Origin: Chara braunii
Taxonomy: Eukaryota > Streptophyta > Charophyceae > Charales > Characeae
Assembly (NCBI GenBank): GCA_003427395.1
Contig: BFEA01000071.1
Location: forward strand, 2,339,781 to 2,379,345
Length of the DNA: 39,565 nucleotides
Reading direction: 5' to 3'
The position numbers and the translations under genes are program-made. Each line of letters starts with the position of its first letter. The first letter of the stretch is position 1. The notes below the pieces were generated by a model, which was not told where the DNA came from, made no database searches, and saw only the letters and a program-made list of their open reading frames with translations. Of this stretch, positions 1-10,315 are shown one piece after another.

Positions 1-210
1 TTGACACTAACTCCTATGACTCTAGCACGTGGCGAGCAACTAAAGCGACTACCTATAAAACTGAAACCCAAACAAACTAGTCATCCCATCCAGTCGTATG
101 CAAACCAAACCACCAATGTAAGTACTCTCACCACCCCAAGTTTATTCCATATAGATAGTTCATGAATCTTCAAGTTCTTGAATCCTTATACCCATTTTAC
201 ATAAGACATA

Positions 211-896
211 AAGCTGGACCATTCGTCATGGAAACAATGCCCAACTTGTCTTTATGATATACACGAACAGGTTGCACAACTACTTCTTTCTTCTTTTGGG
301 CAGATGACTAGGCCATTCACCATGAAAACAATGCCTAGTCACCCTGAGCTGTTTAATATCCAAAAATTTAGTATTCCTCTGACTTTGTTTTCAAAAGAAA
401 AAACAAATATGGGCAGGGGACTGAACCATTCGCAGTAGAAACAATGTTCAACTTGCCCAAACTATTTCCATTTATACTCTGTATTTTCCCTTCTCTCTTC
501 TTAATGATATGGCTTAACGCTGGACCATTCACAGTAGAAACACTGCCCAGCTACCAGTTCACATGCAAATATACATAAAGTACTTTCCTTTATACTCAGT
601 TTAATTTATGTGCGTGGTTTTCAGGCTAAACCATTCACCATGGAAACAATGCTTGGCCTTAGACCAAAAATCCTCCCTCAGAATAAACAAAAATTTAAAC
701 CCCTTCAATCAGGCAAACCCTCAGAGTTAACTAGAGTAAACAGGCCATTCACAGTAGAAACAATGTCTGGTCCTCAAGAAAACAACTAAATAAACATAGC
801 AACCAGGCCATTCACAGTAGAAACAATGCCTGGTCCTTCAGAAAATAGCCAAATAAACATAGCCCTGAGCCATTCTCAGTAGAAACAATGCTCAGG
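211..896 (+). repeat. Array of eight hairpins with conserved 19-nt loop and variable stems
   Basis: Eight copies of a motif close to CATTCACAGTAGAAACAAT occur with loops at 220-238, 314-332, 427-445, 526-544, 632-650, 746-764, 809-827 and 871-889. Each loop is exactly 19 nt and is flanked by arms complementary to each other but different from copy to copy. Examples are TGACTAGGC with GCCTAGTCA (9 bp), TGAAC with GTTCA, ACCAGGC with GCCTGGT, and CCTGAGC with GCTCAGG. Copies 5 and 6 contain G-T wobbles, and copies 1, 4 and 5 have one or two A-C mismatches. Inside the loop CATT can also pair with AATG, leaving a 12-nt apical loop. Spacing is about 95-113 bp for the first six copies, then about 62-65 bp. 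Spacers are mostly unrelated except before the last two. No protein-coding signal overlaps. The family is not one I recognise. Confidence 0.85.
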
Positions 897-904
897 CTTT
901 GGTT

Positions 905-2700
905 GACCCTTCCAAACGCATGCAAAACTGCCCTCCTTCCACCTTCCCCCAGTTCATCCTCAGTCTGCTTTCAGTCAAAACAAAGATGAAACTCAAGCTT
1001 CACTCTCACACATTCTTTCCATTCAATCCGATTACGTCCTGAAGAGAAAGCAAAAACCATAGGGACAACACATGCATACCGCAATCATCCTACAAGNAGT
1101 TAGGCAATCATGGGTAGTAGTAGGTTGTACAGATGAAGATGGTATACCTGATGATTCCCTGCNTCCAGAACTCCTCCTNAGTTCCGGNAGAGNTCCCGCA
1201 ATCGGTGGGTGGACTCCCCACAGAGTCTTGACCCGGACTTACGGGTTGCAATCCCGCCTGCCGCCTTCCTCTCGTAACCAAGGACTAGACTGAGACTTAG
1301 AAGGGCAGATAGAGAAAGGTTTGAGACTCTCAGATCCAAGGATGGTGCTCTCAGACTCGTGAGAGAGGGCCTTGTGATCTTGGATCGCCTGAGGGCCCCG
1401 CAATGATGGCCAACTAGTGACAACTGTAGTCAAACTATTGAAGTCGATCCCCCTGACGACCTTTTGGATCGCAGCACTAGCCCCTAGTTTGTCCAGTCTG
1501 ATCGCCTCCTCAAAACCCAATGTCTCTCCTTAACGCAATCACGGCCACGCAACGGTTGTAACAGTCAATAATCCCTAACACCATCAGTTGCAGTACGCGG
1601 TAGTGGCCAACAACAACAGCCTGTAGTCCACAGTCCGTAGCCCGTGCACAATCCGTAGCCGACAGCCACAGTGGCAGTGTCCCACCCAGACTTAGCAAAT
1701 CAGTCCTTTAGAAGCAGCCGCAATACATAGCGATGACCAATGAGTCGACTAATAGGTAAGTGCTGAGTTCTTGCCTGGCCTCATCGCTACCTCCACCTCG
1801 ACGAGGTAAGCAGCACATCTGGTAGCAGGTAAGTCCGTAGTTTTGCAGTTCCCCTCCACTCACTGAACCGGGGAGTCATTCTGACACCCCCTGGTCATCA
1901 CTGATAGGCAACTCAGACACCCCGGACAGGGCGGCCCCCACCTCGATGTGCCTGGCTCGGTGGGTNGCGGCCTCATGACCCCGGTTCCTTCCCAGCACAG
2001 GTACGTGCGCTCTCTCTCTTCCTCTCTGCCAATGTACAAAACGTGTAGGAACCCTCTACTAAACTGTGGGAAGACACGTCTGTCTCTCAACCGTGCGAGC
2101 AATGAAGTAGGAGGTGGCTACTTTCTTCGACATACGCGTCCGTCCTCCCGCTGCTTCCTACGTACGAAGGAGTAAATCACACACATCGTTCACCAGAACA
2201 TGGCCAGATATATTGGCTATTCTTTGTGCATCAAGCCAAACCACCGCTCGCGCGACTCTCGTCGCCTGCCTCTCCGGTTTCACGGCCCGTTCATAGAATC
2301 CCGCACTGCAATCAGGCCCACCGCCCTTCGTTCCTGTCATGGCAAGTGAGAGTGAACCTTCCCTCTAAACACGAACAGACACTTTCCGTTTTCAAACTTA
2401 CTATCTCCAGGCGCAGCCCACACCCGTTATATCACAAACTCTACCTACTAACGTCAGAAACTAACTTCATAGATTGGTTCGTAGCTATGGAAACCCCCCA
2501 TAATGCTCCATTCCTCAACCATTTTGTTTAAGAGTCGCGTAGTATTCTTCATCTCCCGCTTCCTCTATCTCAATCCCAGTCATAGCTCAGCGCAACACTT
2601 TCTTCATCTAACTCCTATCTTACTGACTCTTCTCCCACTCTGACTTCACTATTCAGTTCGCCCTCCCCCCCCTCCAAATCTTAGTCTAGCCTCTTTCCTT
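905..2700. other. Non-coding, C/T-rich stretch with small hairpins
   Basis: I see no convincing gene here; open frames are short and have no recognisable domains. Small perfect hairpins occur, such as GTGGG/CCCAC at 1205-1221, ACCCG/CGGGT at 1231-1246 and ACCTC/GAGGT near 1797. A degenerate 11-12-bp repeat close to AGTCCGTAGCC lies at about 1610-1665. A weak minus-strand relative of a dispersed repeat found at 16.8 and 27.6 kb lies at about 2189-2236. Confidence 0.5.
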
Positions 2701-2705
2701 GCCTG

Positions 2706-3258
2706 TTTTCGTGGAAAAATGAACGAAAACAAACTTCTTCCCCATCCCCCTCACTGCTCGTTTTCGTCCGTCATCGTCGTCCTTATCTTCTGAATGCACC
2801 TGGGCGCGGATCCCGCCCAGGTTCATTCATTCCTTTCCTTCCCGACACTCTCGCGCGGTCCTAACTACTACTAACTTCCCTTCTACTGACCCATTGCCCA
2901 ATCTGACTCCGCCATTAGATTCGGAATGACAAAAAAACTCTAACTTATACATTAGTTCGCTCATTTCCATGAACTAGCGACCGAGATCTTGATTCCTATT
3001 CTCACCATTCCCTGCACTCCGCCACCTTCGCGCAGCCTTATTCTCTCCTACCACCTATTCTACAACTCTAACCCCGAAACTAACCTCATTATCACACTCG
3101 CCCACGTCTAAAACCCCGATCNACTATCTTTCCCCGNTNGTTTTAATCAAGAAACGAGCGGGGTATGACTTTTTGTCTTTCCTCTCTTTCTGCCCATAGC
3201 CATATTCGTTCTCCCTCCGTGAATGCACCTGGTCGCATAATCACGCCAGGTTCACTTC
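2706..3258. repeat. Cluster of inverted repeats (hairpins)
   Basis: At least four hairpins are visible. GTTTTCGT/ACGAAAAC lies at about 2705-2732. A 15-bp-arm hairpin with one mismatch, starting GAATGCACCTGGGCG, lies at 2792-2828, and a close relative lies at 3221-3258. A 12-bp-arm hairpin lies at 3132-3163, where two Ns (3137 and 3139) fall in the left arm opposite G residues. TAGTTC/GAACTA is found near 2962-2985. No coding potential was recognised. Confidence 0.7.
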
Positions 3259-3595
3259 CTCTGCCATCGCCTCGCCCTGCCTGATGCTGCTCCCGTCACT
3301 GCGCTGTGCTCTCTGGTTGTTGGCTCACTGCGCTATCGCCCGTGACTCTGCGCTCTCCCATTCCGCACGCACCTGGCCCAGNGTNGCGTCCAAGTCCATC
3401 CNCGGTCTCCACGGCTCCACTATCGCCCCTCTTCCCCGTCGTCTACTAACACCGGACTCTGGTCACACCGCGCCGTCCCACGGCATCCGACATTCCAACC
3501 ACCCTCAGCCGCGGCCCAGCCCCCTCGATTTATGCATACTCTCTGTTTACAGGGGTCGCGCCAATCTTACCTGCATTACTTCAGTACTAACGGAT

Positions 3596-3982
3596 GTCCC
3601 GAAGGACTTGACCGGGGCAATGCCCCGCCGCTCCCCCAAAGGCCAAACGGCCTCAGCTTTTCCCTTAGCCCGTATCCGGCTTGACCCGAGTCTGGGTTCA
3701 TTCCCACATCTGCGCGCGCCTCCCCTGTGCAGTGGCCAACGTACCTCCTCAGTACCTTTCCAGCCTTAATGGATGTCCCGAAGAACTCAGGCCTCACGGC
3801 AGTCTCGAGGTGGCACCCTCGGCCTGACCGAAGCTTGAGCAGAACCAGGCAATTCAAAGTACCGGGTCCCGCCCATCCGGTATCGGGCGCGGCTTGTATT
3901 CCGACAGTTCATGGGCGTACCAACTGCGCTATGCCCATGGATCCTAGCTACAATCACGTATCGCGTCCTAGTACGGGACGCG
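3596..3982. repeat. Run of closely packed short perfect hairpins
   Basis: Five consecutive small stem-loops fall within about 100 bp: GTCC-cgaa-GGAC (3596-3607), CGGGGC-aat-GCCCCG (3613-3627), GGCC-aaac-GGCC (3641-3652), AGCC/GGCT (3667-3681) and ACCC/GGGT (3684-3697). Two more follow: CATGGGC/GCCCATG (3910-3939, 16-nt loop) and CGCGTCC/GGACGCG (3962-3982). The loop at 3917-3932 contains a reverse-strand tRNA A-box-like string, TAGCGCAGTTGG, but no well-spaced B box, so I do not call a tRNA. Confidence 0.65.
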
Positions 3983-4099
3983 GAAAGACGTAAAAATAAA
4001 AACAAAAATAACAATAAAAAGGTATACAAAAAAAAGAAAAACAACCCACTAACGGGGGGGAAAAAGGGAGTTGCCGGCACTTCGTCAGCCCTGCAGATC

Positions 4100-4790
4100 G
4101 GACCCATCGCCTCGCCCGCCAGATAAAAACCAGAGAGGGACAGCCCCATCGGGCCCTCAACCCCTCGGTTTCCTCCTCGATGCTCCGCTGCCACCGCGTC
4201 GACGCTCACCGACCTCGATCCCCGAACCTTCGTAGTGTCAGTCCAATGTCGTAACCTATAGGGATGAGCCCAAGCCTGAGACCCACGTCCGCAGAGTACC
4301 ATACAAGACGGTGCGGCGCGGCGCTTTGGGCCAACAAACCGGCTGCGNGGCTCCCAGTGCCCGCGCCGGCTTACTTATACCATGCCATAATTGCCCCGTG
4401 CGCCATCCTACGACATCCCGCTTACCGCACGAAATCGCGCCGTTATTGTCGATGCCGTCGTCGGGGTCGTTCTCCGCAAGCGCGTTCGAAATCCTTAATT
4501 CCTGCTTAATCGAAAATAAATAATAAATAATATCATCTAAGCAAAACGACCGAGGTCCGAGCCGACTCTTACGATCAACAACAGAAAAGAATCACGGGCG
4601 CCTTAAACCTGCGCGCTCGCACACTCGCTATTGTGATCAACCACCCAGTCAACGCAATTACAGACGCAATCGCGCTTAGCGCGGTATACTTCAACTTTAA
4701 ACCAAAACTATTTTCTGTTACTTACAAAAAAAACAGGGCGGATACCCTTGTAAAGGTATTCGCGCCGACAACGCCTAACGTGATTTCGCA
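4100..4790. repeat. Left copy of a diverged direct-repeat pair (possible LTR)
   Basis: Shared landmarks in the same order link this stretch to 5840-6410: gggccctcaacccctcgg (4151 and 5876), gatccccgaa, ggtatacttnaa, and gatacccttgtaa (4741 and 6367) followed by gtattcgc and ccgacaacgc. The offset falls from 1725 to 1626 bp along the unit, so the copies differ by indels. A pair of about 0.6-0.7-kb direct repeats flanking about 1 kb without coding capacity would fit a non-autonomous LTR element. I found no clear TG/CA ends, primer binding site or target duplication, so plain duplication remains possible. Confidence 0.5.
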
Positions 4791-5839
4791 TCCTGGTTCG
4801 GTCGCCTCTTTCTCTTGGCACACGCAACACACACAGTCGATCGGCCTGCAGTCCTCCTCATACGGATTGAAACCTCCAGACAGGCGGATTACCACTAAGC
4901 GACTCAATCTGTTTTCTCCGCTCCTATACCTAAGACCGACAACCGATGCGTGCAGCAGCAGCACCGTGAGCCTTGCTATAGTGCCTTCGGCCCCAGCCGG
5001 CGCCCACTGTACGGCAGCCCAGTCAACCGGACAACGGTCATGGAAGTCAGAATCCGCTAGGGATTGTGTAGCAACTCACTTGCTAATTCAATCAGCCCCG
5101 AAAACGGATGGGGCTGAAACATGCGACCCACTCACAGCCGCCGTGGCTCATCCAACTCCCATTAAGAGCAGGAGGGCGCATATCTGCTACTGGGCCTAAA
5201 ACGTGGGCCTAGGTGAAACTTTGATGATCTTGGTGGTAGTAGCAAATATTCAAATGAGAACTTTGAAGACCGTCCCACTAGGGAGGAGTCCCATGGGAAC
5301 AGCTGGCACGACGACCTCCCCACAACGCCCTGAACTGCAGCCTGCCCCTTTCAAGTTCCAGCGGGCAAGCTCATGCTCGACCCTCATTACTCACGACAGT
5401 CCGCGGGAAACGGACTATGCCTCTTGCAGAAGGCTCCCGCCACTCTGGTTTGCCCTGCCTCATGGGCTAATCACCCACCCGTTTGCATGCACGCTTGACT
5501 TCTCGGTCTGCGTTTCAAGACGGACAGGGTAGGGGAATCTTACCAGCCTTTTTAGCACGCGGAAACCCGAACGGGCTTGCCACAAGAGGTGCGTACTCAA
5601 GGTCCTCGACGGCCTCGACGGCCTCGATGCGTAGCTTAAAAAGTCAAAATCTACACTGCCTGAGCTGGCTCGTCAGTCTGGTCAACGTTCTTTAAATCCG
5701 ATGCTGCGTCCGATCAAAGGACCGCCGAGACATACAAGAAATAAAATAATAACGGTAGCAAAAATAATAACATATTTAGGAAAACATAAATGCCGGAAAA
5801 CAACGGACGGGAAAAATGAGTCACTAGTACTACTCATTT
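4791..5839. other. Spacer between the two repeat copies, no gene recognised
   Basis: The stretch is GC-moderate with short open frames only. An AAAATGAG/CTCATTTT hairpin lies at about 5812-5841, just before the right repeat copy. A ggcctcgac tandem repeat lies at about 5606-5630. If the flanking repeats are LTRs, this would be the internal domain of an element without its own proteins. Confidence 0.35.
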
Positions 5840-6410
5840 TCCGCTGACAACAAAACCAAGAGGGATAGTCCTGTCGGGCCCTCAACCCCTCGGTATCTTC
5901 ACCCTGCTTCAATACCCCTGCGTTGCCGCTCGCTAGCTTCGATCCCCGAATCTCCCAGTTGAGATTCTGACACCGTACCCAATAATGCTACGCCCAAGGT
6001 TGAGCCTCTTACTAGCGGACACCTATTTAAACGAATACCGCGTGGCGCACGAATCTACCGAAACATCTCGCAGCCATATTGTTGTCGGTGTCGTTTCTCT
6101 GTACGTATGCACATATCGAGCTTCAAACATTGCAATCATCAGACATCCCTTTAGTCCTAGAACAAAAGAATCTGGCCGGCGACCACGCCGACTCTTCAAT
6201 CATCAACGAGTAAAAGGATCATGCGCGCCTCAAGCCTGCACGCCCACGCACTCTCTATTCTAGTCAACCATTCAGTCAATGTAAACATCAGACACCGCTA
6301 CGTCTCACACGGTATACTTAAACCTTAAACCAAACTTATTTTTTTTCGCTTGCAAAAACTACGGAGGATACCCTTGTAAGGGTATTCGCACCGACAACGC
6401 ACCGACAACG
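5840..6410. repeat. Right copy of the diverged direct-repeat pair (possible LTR)
   Basis: This copy matches the left copy at 4100-4790, with the same landmarks and somewhat shorter length. It ends in a duplicated accgacaacgc, directly followed by a GATA microsatellite. Confidence 0.5.
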
Positions 6411-6416
6411 CACACG

Positions 6417-6502
<86 letters not shown>

Positions 6503-6522
6503 AGAGAGAGAGAGAGAGAGAC
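6417..6522. repeat. Compound microsatellite (GATA)n-(TA)n-(GA)n
   Basis: About a dozen GATA units are followed by a TA run and then a GA run. It gives long open frames on the minus strand that read only as low-complexity peptides, which I do not count as genes. Confidence 0.95.
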
Positions 6523-6544
6523 GTGACAGTTACAATGCACACCC

Positions 6545-6692
6545 CGAATACAAGGTACGTATCTTGTATTCGAATACGTGGTGCATACCTTGTATTCGAG
6601 GGTACCTTCTATTCAAAAATTTAACTGCAATTTCTTAGAACCCGTTTTTTGCAGGTAACTTGAATATAAGGTACGCACCTTGTTTTCGGGTT
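6545..6692. repeat. Repeated palindrome built on GAATACAAGGTACG
   Basis: A 28-bp near-perfect palindrome (one mismatched pair) spans 6545-6572. A half-copy with ACCTTGTATTCG follows at about 6587-6598, and a degenerate full copy lies at 6661-6690. The repeated pieces could fold in alternative pairings. Confidence 0.7.
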
Positions 6693-6775
6693 AAGACGGT
6701 AGTCACTCATCACTCCATGGGACATTAAAAAAATTGTAATCATTCTCCTAGCATGAGACAAAAAAATAAAAGATC

Positions 6776-6850
6776 ATCCCTCGCCCCCCCCTCCCCCCCT
6801 CCCTCTTCCCCCTCCCCCAAAAAAAAAACAAAACAAAAACAAACAAACTA
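6776..6850. repeat. Homopyrimidine tract followed by A-rich tract
   Basis: A run of almost only C and T (about 6776-6821) is followed by a run of A with occasional C. It is low complexity and has no coding signal. Confidence 0.8.
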
Positions 6851-7045
6851 TTGAATATCTACTAAAACAAGCTCTGAGGGAGGAAAAGGGTATGAGAAGC
6901 AATATGGGGATCTTATTGTTGCTCATGACTGAAGTGTGAACCAGTCCTTAAGGATGAGTTGGAAATATTTCTTGAAAGATAATCTAGTGTCCTCCCTTCC
7001 TGGTCATAGTAACTCAGCCAAAACCCTCCCTGATGATCCCTTCAG

Positions 7046-9990
7046 TCAGTCCCGAGTAAATTGTTGTATTGCTTGTTGTATATCTTTCTTTTGCTGAAAC
7101 TTGAACGATTTAGATTTGAGGTTCTTCCATTGTACCTGTATAAAGTTGGTGATTAATTTCACTATATTAGACTCCTCCAAGGTTACGTCTTCTCTTTCCC
7201 TCACACATCTTTTATACCAGAGTGTCCACAGGATTGCCTTGCGACCTATTTCAAACAAATTTTGTGGAAAGTTGGATAAATGTTGATCTAGAGGATCCCA
7301 ATGACCTAGTAAGATACCCATTAAAATCCTAGGGTCACTCAAAATCTGTTAAGCCCCTCCAGATACATTATCATATTTTCCAAGGCAAAATTGATCGTAC
7401 ACATTGCATAAACATATGCTTAATTGTTTCTACGACTTTCCAATTCGAAAAGGCTGATAGACAAAATTACAACAGGGAAATGTAAGACCTCTTTGTTCCA
7501 ATGTCGATTGGTCTTTCAACCAATCATTCGTCGGCAGATAACGATGTGCAATTTGACATTGTAAGGAAGTAAACTTGGCTGACCTTCTCTTGCTATATTT
7601 GAAGAACTTAATATGTCTGATTTTGTTTATGTCAATATTGAGATGTCTGATTCACGTCTCATACAATATAACCGTTAGTCCACTTTCGACCAAAACATCA
7701 TGAACGCTATTTTAACTAAGAGTGTGTGAAGATAACGTGGTTTCCTTCTTTTGCTAGTTTGCCAGACTCATTTCGTGGGATCAAAATGGAGCTGAGGTAT
7801 GGGTAATTTTGGGTGAAACGCCCTCCAACCCTGTGTGGAGGGTAGATGGAGGACTCTAATCTTGTGAATACAATCAAGAGCGGAACAAATAACCTTGTTT
7901 TTCATAGAAGTCAAAATATATAGTCCCTTCATATCAATAAAATACTGACGAAAACACCCTCAAGGAGTAGGTGAACAATCTGGCCTATTTGGTTGTCTTC
8001 ACTAGGCAAGAACCCAACCAACCAATCCCCCTATTCAAGATAAGACCTTTCTTCAGAGTGCAGACCCAATCTAACGGAATTGATAATATGATTTGATCCA
8101 ACCCATCAGAGAGCTGATGGGCATATTTGAGGACGTGCTTCAACTGCTCTAAGGATTTTCAATCTCTCTTAGTTGTATCCCAAATTTTTTTATTGTGCAT
8201 CACCCCTCTTTTAACCCATATAGACCAAAAGGGGGTCGAACTATTTAAAATGCACCTTGTGTTGTCTGTAATCCAGTGATTACAAAAAAATGGTTGATGT
8301 AAGACTTCCTCATACCGAGAGGGAAATGACTTGTTAGGCAAGGGTAACTATCTTTAGGTTTGGAATAAAGACACCCATAGACTGTCCATCCTTAAATTGT
8401 GTCTAATTGCCCCTCTATTCCCTTCTTCCTGTAACTGAATCTCTTCTCTCGGTATGCTCGAATACCGGTCCCCAATTCAAGTGAGGGGGTGTGTGTCCTC
8501 AGTAGATTGTAGGGTTAGTCTCCTAATTTCATATAAAGTCATCCGTTTCCAAGGTTTATCCATAGACATGATAAACTTTTTTACCCATTGCAGTGAGAGA
8601 ACCTTATTTTGAAGAGTGAGATCCAATATACCTAAGCCCCCCTTTGCTCTGGGTTGTATGATGGAAAGTCAAACTACTCGTGGAATGACTTTGTTTTGGT
8701 CGTGGTTGCCTCTCCACAAGATACCTGCCTCTGGAGCTTTTTTTTAGTCGATTTATTGATCAAAGTGATGACTTTGTACCAGGTCGATGCAATAATTACA
8801 TTATTGATAATCAATGCTCTTCCAAATAGGGACGTAAGTCGAGTCTTTCACTGACCCATCTTGTTTAAAGCGGGTCTGGATATTCATTCCTCGTTAATTG
8901 CTGATTTTCCTTACGCAGTGATGGACACCCCTAGATATCTGTCTGGCGCATCCAACAGAACCCAACTAACCCTTGGTTGTTCAGGTGGGCATACCCCATT
9001 GGAGTGTATCCACCATCCCGTCGTCTTGCTTCCCCAATTGACTATCATATCTCATACTAGAGAAAACATATGGATCAAGGATTTGATTTTTTTCATATTA
9101 GACATGGAAGTCTCCATCATAATGGTAACATCATACGCAAACATCGAACTAATAGGGGTAGTTTGACGACCATATCTGCTACTAGAGAAAACATATCCAT
9201 CAAGGATTTGATTTCCTCCATATTAGACATAGAAACCAACATAATGGTAAGATCATATGCAAACTTCAAACTAATAGGGATAACTTCTTCAGATATTTCA
9301 TAATTTTGTGGACGTTTAAAATTAGGATTTGTTATGAGCTTGACTCCGAGAGCCTCCGTAATTATAAGAAACAATAAGGATGCTAGAAGGTCCCCTCGTC
9401 TGATCGACCTCTGAAGTCTGATTTCTGGGGAGAGCAGGTCATTACTTTGGACACACGTGGTAGTACTGGAATGGAGAATACTCACCCAATGTCTCAGGTT
9501 ATGACAAAAATTCATTTTTTGTAAGCAAGCATATAGAAAGCATCAATCCACATGATTATAAGCTTTTTCAAAATCTATAAATACAAACGCTGCATTTTGC
9601 TTAGATTGGTGCGTGAGTTTAACAAATTCATTGATGAAAAGAATGTTGTCTTGAATATGTCTACCCTTTTTTAACCTTGTCTGAGACGGGTGAATAATGT
9701 CAGTCATTATTGGAATACGACGATTGGTTAATGCTTTGGTTAAATCTCCTCTTAATTTTGAAGAGAAAGTGGGCCACATGGTTTCCTGAAATTCTTTGGG
9801 AAGACCATCGATGCCTGATGTTTTACCCTCTTCAATCTGTACCAATGTCGTTCAAATCTTCTCTTTCGTAAAATGTATCTCCAAATGTTCTCTTTGAATA
9901 GTAGTAAGTTTTTATAACAAGGGGATAACAAAATGATCAATGGTCAAATCATCCTCTTCCGTATTCTCCAGATCCTTGGAGGAAGTGAAA
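7046..9990 (-). pseudogene. LINE ORF2: reverse transcriptase to C-terminal region
   Basis: Non-LTR RT motifs are visible on the minus strand. GKTSGIDGLPKEF and KKGRHIQDNI, then FVFIDFEKAYNHVD, lie at 9845-9543. RSIRRGDLLASLLFLI and FAYDLTIM follow at about 9430-9230. KGGLGILDL lies at about 8620-8650, and the thumb-region string SRYEEVLHQPFF at 8341-8159. A zf-RVT-like region with LPTNDWL and FPCC follows at about 7.45-7.55 kb, and a helical C-terminus at 7342-7046. The RT catalytic box reads FAYD instead of FADD, so the first catalytic aspartate is lost. The block holding this box is duplicated in tandem (about 9043-9285). Several stops and frame changes split the frame, so this copy is not functional. 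The family is known to encode the endonuclease and RT used for target-primed reverse transcription. Confidence 0.88.
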
Positions 9991-10029
9991 ACATCCTTAA
10001 AAAATGTGTATAATATTTTCAAGCTACTA

Positions 10030-10282
10030 GTTGCTATGAAACCGTCTAAGCGCTCGTGAGCGCGAGTGCGCGCGCTTAAAGACCCCCCTCCCGCGCTCTA
10101 ACGTGCTCAAATTGTTTTGAGGCGCGCGTGTTCGTCAAAAAAAGTGTGCACGTGCGTTATGGGGTTGCGCAAAGGCAAGGGATGTCGTGGGAGGGGTTGC
10201 GCAGAAAAAAAAAGTTGGGTGGTTGGGGGTGATTGTTTTTTTGAGGGGGGCCTGGGTGGGGAAGGTGGTCTCTCTCTCTCTC

Positions 10283-10315
<33 letters not shown>

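Noticed and set aside
211-896. CRISPR-like array
   Set aside because: The repeats have variable arms and variable-length, partly related spacers. The surrounding DNA is eukaryotic and there are no cas genes.
1072-1520. Small overlapping ORFs near 1.1-1.5 kb
   Set aside because: They are short, contain Ns, lack domains and overlap on both strands.
3895-3940. tRNA gene on the minus strand
   Set aside because: An A-box-like string is present, but the candidate B box is too close and no cloverleaf forms. It is better explained as a hairpin.
6325-6542. Tyr/Ser/Leu/Ile-rich small proteins
   Set aside because: They are translations of the GATA/TA/GA microsatellite.
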